Assembly: GCF_907164905.1 (NCBI RefSeq)
Contig: NZ_CAJRAF010000004.1
Coordinates: 124,001-188,000 of the forward strand
DNA: 64,000 nucleotides
DNA from: Dyadobacter sp. CECT 9275
Lineage (GTDB): Bacteria > Bacteroidota > Bacteroidia > Cytophagales > Spirosomataceae
Reading direction: 5' to 3'
The translations under genes and the position numbers were made by a program. Shown here one piece after another: positions 61,811 to 64,000 of this stretch. The notes below the pieces were generated by a model that was not told the DNA's origin, made no database searches, and saw only the letters and a program-made list of their open reading frames with translations. Positions within the stretch are counted from its first letter, which is position 1, and the number at the start of each line of letters is the position of its first letter.

Positions 61811-61852
61811 TAACTATCTGATTATAATAACTTTATGCAATCATTTTCAGAA

Positions 61853-61920
61853 TTCGACTCTCCTTCTGGTCACATCAAAAAGTGCGTTTGGAGACTCTAA
61901 ACGCACTTTTTTGATGCCTG
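61853..61920 (+). repeat. Right attachment repeat (attR)
   Basis: The 3' end of tRNA-Leu and its terminator in a second copy (GTGCGTTTG-GAGACTC-TAAACGCAC keeps the stem with a G-T pair), 4.0 kb from the first. The left part of the tRNA is absent, so it is not a gene. Confidence 0.85.
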
Positions 61921-62071
61921 CATAGTAGTACCTGTTTGGCTAGTCCTCTCTGAATCCTATTTTTCTTTACCAATAGAAAGCAAAACAACAAAGAGAATCA
62001 GAGAGTGGCTGACTTTGTATAAGGCAAACGCTAACCTAACTTCCGTTTACTTAAACAACCTCTGTCTTTCA

Positions 62072-63688
62072 ATGAAACAACTGATCTTTCTGTTTATTTT
62101 ATGGCTTTCCGCTTTATTGGTAAAGGCAAACAAAATTGAAATTAACATAACCCAAACCTACCTCAATTTTCCGATCGGAAAGGATGCGTCACGAAAACTG
62201 ATGCAGATTTCCCTTCCGGATGGGACAATCAGCAGGGAGTTTGGCATTCAGCTGGCGGAGGACAAAGTAGAGTATTGGAGTTATCTGGATGTATCCGAAT
62301 ATAAAGGCAAAAGAATCACCCTGAGCTGCAAAGGATCTGACGAGCAATTGGCAAGAATTTATCAGTCGGAGAAAATCAGGGGAGCTGATACCCTCTATAA
62401 AGAAAAATTAAGGCCATTATTTCATTACACCGTCAAGCGGGGATGGCTCAATGATGTGAACGGCCCGATCTTTCTGAACGGTACCTATCACCTATTTTAT
62501 CAGAATTATCAGTATGGAACCGATTGGCACACTGGCTTCATGTACTGGGGCCATGCAGTGAGCAAAGATATGCTGCACTGGGAAGAGCAGCCTCACGCAC
62601 TTGAGCTGGACAGCCTGGGATCCCCATGGTCCGGATGCACGGTTATTGACAAAGAAAATACTGCCGGTTTTGGGAAAGGAGCACTACTGCTGTTCTACAC
62701 AGCTTACAACTATCTCGCTTCTGAACAAAAACAGTGTCTGGCCTACAGTACCGACGGAGGGAAGACATTCAGCCGTTATTCCAATAACCCTATCATTGAC
62801 AACCGGCTTGAACTTGGCACCAACGATGTCCGGGATCCCAAGGTTTTTTGGCACGAGCCCACAAAAAAATGGGTGATGGCACTTTTCGAAAATGATGGGA
62901 TAGGTTTTTACCTGTCTTCCAATCTGCTCAGCTGGGAACGGGTAAGCAAGTTTAAGGGCCTGCATGAATGCCCGGATCTATTTGAACTTCCCGTACAAGG
63001 GCACAAGGATGTAAAAAAATGGGTTTTACACGGTGCTTCCGCTGACTATTTTATTGGCCATTTCAATGGGAGAGAATTTATCTCCGAAACACCAAAGCTA
63101 AGGTATGCCCACGGTAAAACCGGCTCGGAGGATATTCTGTATGCCGGCCAGACGTTTGCCAATATGCCGGATCGGCGAACCGTTCAAATTGCCTGGGGCC
63201 GTGGTATCAGCCACGCAGGTATGCCGTTTTCCCAGGCCATGCTCATCCCCACGGAATTTACGCTGAAAGATACACCTGACGGTATAAGACTCTTTGCCAA
63301 GCCCATCAGGGAAATTGCTGATCTGCATAAAGAAACCTCTTCATGGGCCAATCTTCCGTCTGAACAGATCAATGCCGAACTTCGCAAAAACAAACTTACC
63401 TCGCTGCATCTGGTAATCGATTTCAGCTTGAAAAAAGCAGGAGCCTTTCGCATAAGGTATAACGGAGAGTTGCTCTGTGAGCTCACAAATGAACAATTAT
63501 CAGGCAAAAACAATCGTCTTTATGTTTTTGTGGACAAGGAAATTGCAGAGATTTTTGTCAATGATGGAGAACAATACCTGATCAGGCACCTGGCTAACCC
63601 GGCTAATGACCATGGGCTTGAAATGGACAACTACGGTGCTGTGCTCGACAAAGTTACCTTACACGAAATGTCAACAGTCTGGCCTTGA
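62072..63688 (+). CDS. GH32 family beta-fructosidase (levanase-like)
   Basis: From ATG 62072 (MKQLIFLFILWLSALLV, signal peptide) the protein has 538 residues. An N-terminal beta-sandwich of the kind found in Bacteroidota GH32 proteins (YWSYLDVSEYKGKRITLSC near 75) precedes the five-bladed propeller. The family motifs are WLNDVNGP (nucleophile Asp, near 124), the transition-state stabiliser RDPKVF near 254 and acid/base Glu in HECPDLF near 298. It hydrolyses beta-fructosyl links, probably of levan or sucrose-like sugars. The first motif has Val in place of Pro. No SusC/SusD is adjacent. Confidence 0.88.
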   Translation: MKQLIFLFILWLSALLVKANKIEINITQTYLNFPIGKDASRKLMQISLPDGTISREFGIQLAEDKVEYWSYLDVSEYKGKRITLSCKGSDEQLARIYQSEKIRGADTLYKEKLRPLFHYTVKRGWLNDVNGPIFLNGTYHLFYQNYQYGTDWHTGFMYWGHAVSKDMLHWEEQPHALELDSLGSPWSGCTVIDKENTAGFGKGALLLFYTAYNYLASEQKQCLAYSTDGGKTFSRYSNNPIIDNRLELGTNDVRDPKVFWHEPTKKWVMALFENDGIGFYLSSNLLSWERVSKFKGLHECPDLFELPVQGHKDVKKWVLHGASADYFIGHFNGREFISETPKLRYAHGKTGSEDILYAGQTFANMPDRRTVQIAWGRGISHAGMPFSQAMLIPTEFTLKDTPDGIRLFAKPIREIADLHKETSSWANLPSEQINAELRKNKLTSLHLVIDFSLKKAGAFRIRYNGELLCELTNEQLSGKNNRLYVFVDKEIAEIFVNDGEQYLIRHLANPANDHGLEMDNYGAVLDKVTLHEMSTVWP

Positions 63689-64000
63689 ATTCTTCCCTCT
63701 CATAAGGCTTGCCAAGCAGCACATATCTCTCAAAAACACAGTCCCCTGAAACCTCGGGGGCTGTGTAAGCAATCATATGTATAAATTTCAGACCTGAACC
63801 ATTAAAATGTTAAAAGCCTGAACATCAACAGTACGATACCAACTTGTAAATGGGCTACCCATGTATCCTTCGGTTATATATAAACACAACAACCCCGGAC
63901 CTCCGCAAGGAAGATTGCCAGCCGTTGAAAAGCAATCATAAGCTCTCCACTTTCAATTTTGTCTCTGAGCACTTACATTTGATATCTTATACCAATTAAG
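63689..64000. other. Intergenic end of the window
   Basis: No gene is visible. CACAGTCCCC (63736-63745) pairs with GGGGGCTGTG (63755-63764) at 9 of 10 positions (plus a G-T pair), followed on the minus strand by TTTTTGAGAG. That is a good terminator for a gene read leftward from beyond the window. The rest holds only very short frames. Confidence 0.5.

Noticed and set aside
61853..61875. Second tRNA-Leu gene
   Set aside because: Only the T-loop, T-stem and acceptor 3' strand are present; the D-arm and anticodon are absent. It is an attachment repeat.

Overview
The window looks like the chromosome of a Cytophagales bacterium (phylum Bacteroidota), most like Dyadobacter or a close relative. 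This rests on two SusC/SusD pairs, a FecR/ECF-sigma-controlled TonB receptor, a CusA-TolC fusion efflux pump, LytTR and AraC regulators, an alginate-export-type porin inside a nitrate operon, and a -33/-7 promoter of the Bacteroidota type (TTG, 19 nt, TAnnTTTG) upstream of cobA. The genus is an inference. Most of the window has medium GC. Two stretches are clearly AT-rich and look acquired: about 15.7-19.7 kb and 27.4-28.9 kb.

Region by region. (1) 0-1.7 kb: two short-chain dehydrogenases. (2) 2.1-11.9 kb: a five-gene uptake and catabolism operon (SusC, SusD, secreted TIM-barrel hydrolase-like protein, APH-fold kinase, HpcH/HpaI aldolase) with a divergent AraC regulator. (3) 12-17.4 kb: an SDR/HxlR divergent pair with a clear operator, two tandem paralogous secreted or outer-membrane proteins, and a Crp/Fnr-type regulator present in two almost identical copies; the second copy lies against a 5'-truncated gene. 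(4) 17.5-19.6 kb: two adjacent AT-rich genes, one soluble and one with four membrane segments, each ending near an RNSxxH motif like that of HEPN ribonucleases. This is the best candidate here for an undescribed system. (5) 19.7-25.6 kb: a DUF2147 gene, then a tightly overlapping seven-gene operon joining a LytS/LytTR two-component system, a CPBP protease, SnoaL, YciI and TfoX-like proteins and an ECF42-type sigma factor. (6) 26-29.2 kb: a graveyard of IS4- and IS982-type transposase fragments around a foreign serine-hydrolase gene bounded by two related imperfect-palindrome elements of about 125-135 bp. It looks like a mobile gene cassette. (7) 29.2-35.3 kb: a copper/silver-type RND efflux operon. 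(8) 35.4-42.7 kb: a second SusC/SusD pair under FecR and an ECF sigma factor. (9) 42.7-57.6 kb: a complete nitrate assimilation locus. (10) 57.8-61.9 kb: a decayed genomic island at a tRNA-Leu gene. (11) 62-63.7 kb: a GH32 enzyme.

In the nitrate locus a NarX/NarL-like pair and nirBD are read leftward; cobA, a porin, narK, a nitrate reductase fused to its own FAD/NAD(P)H reductase module, a degenerate sulfite-reductase-like/rubredoxin protein and a nitrate-reductase-associated protein are read rightward. Together they would sense nitrate, import it, reduce it to nitrite and then ammonium, and supply part of the siroheme pathway. The island at tRNA-Leu is bounded by a 68-bp repeat of the tRNA 3' end and its terminator. 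It keeps only an integrase N-terminus and a cytosine-methyltransferase C-terminus around an intact GH116-type glycosidase.

All family names come from reading motifs by eye; no database search was run.
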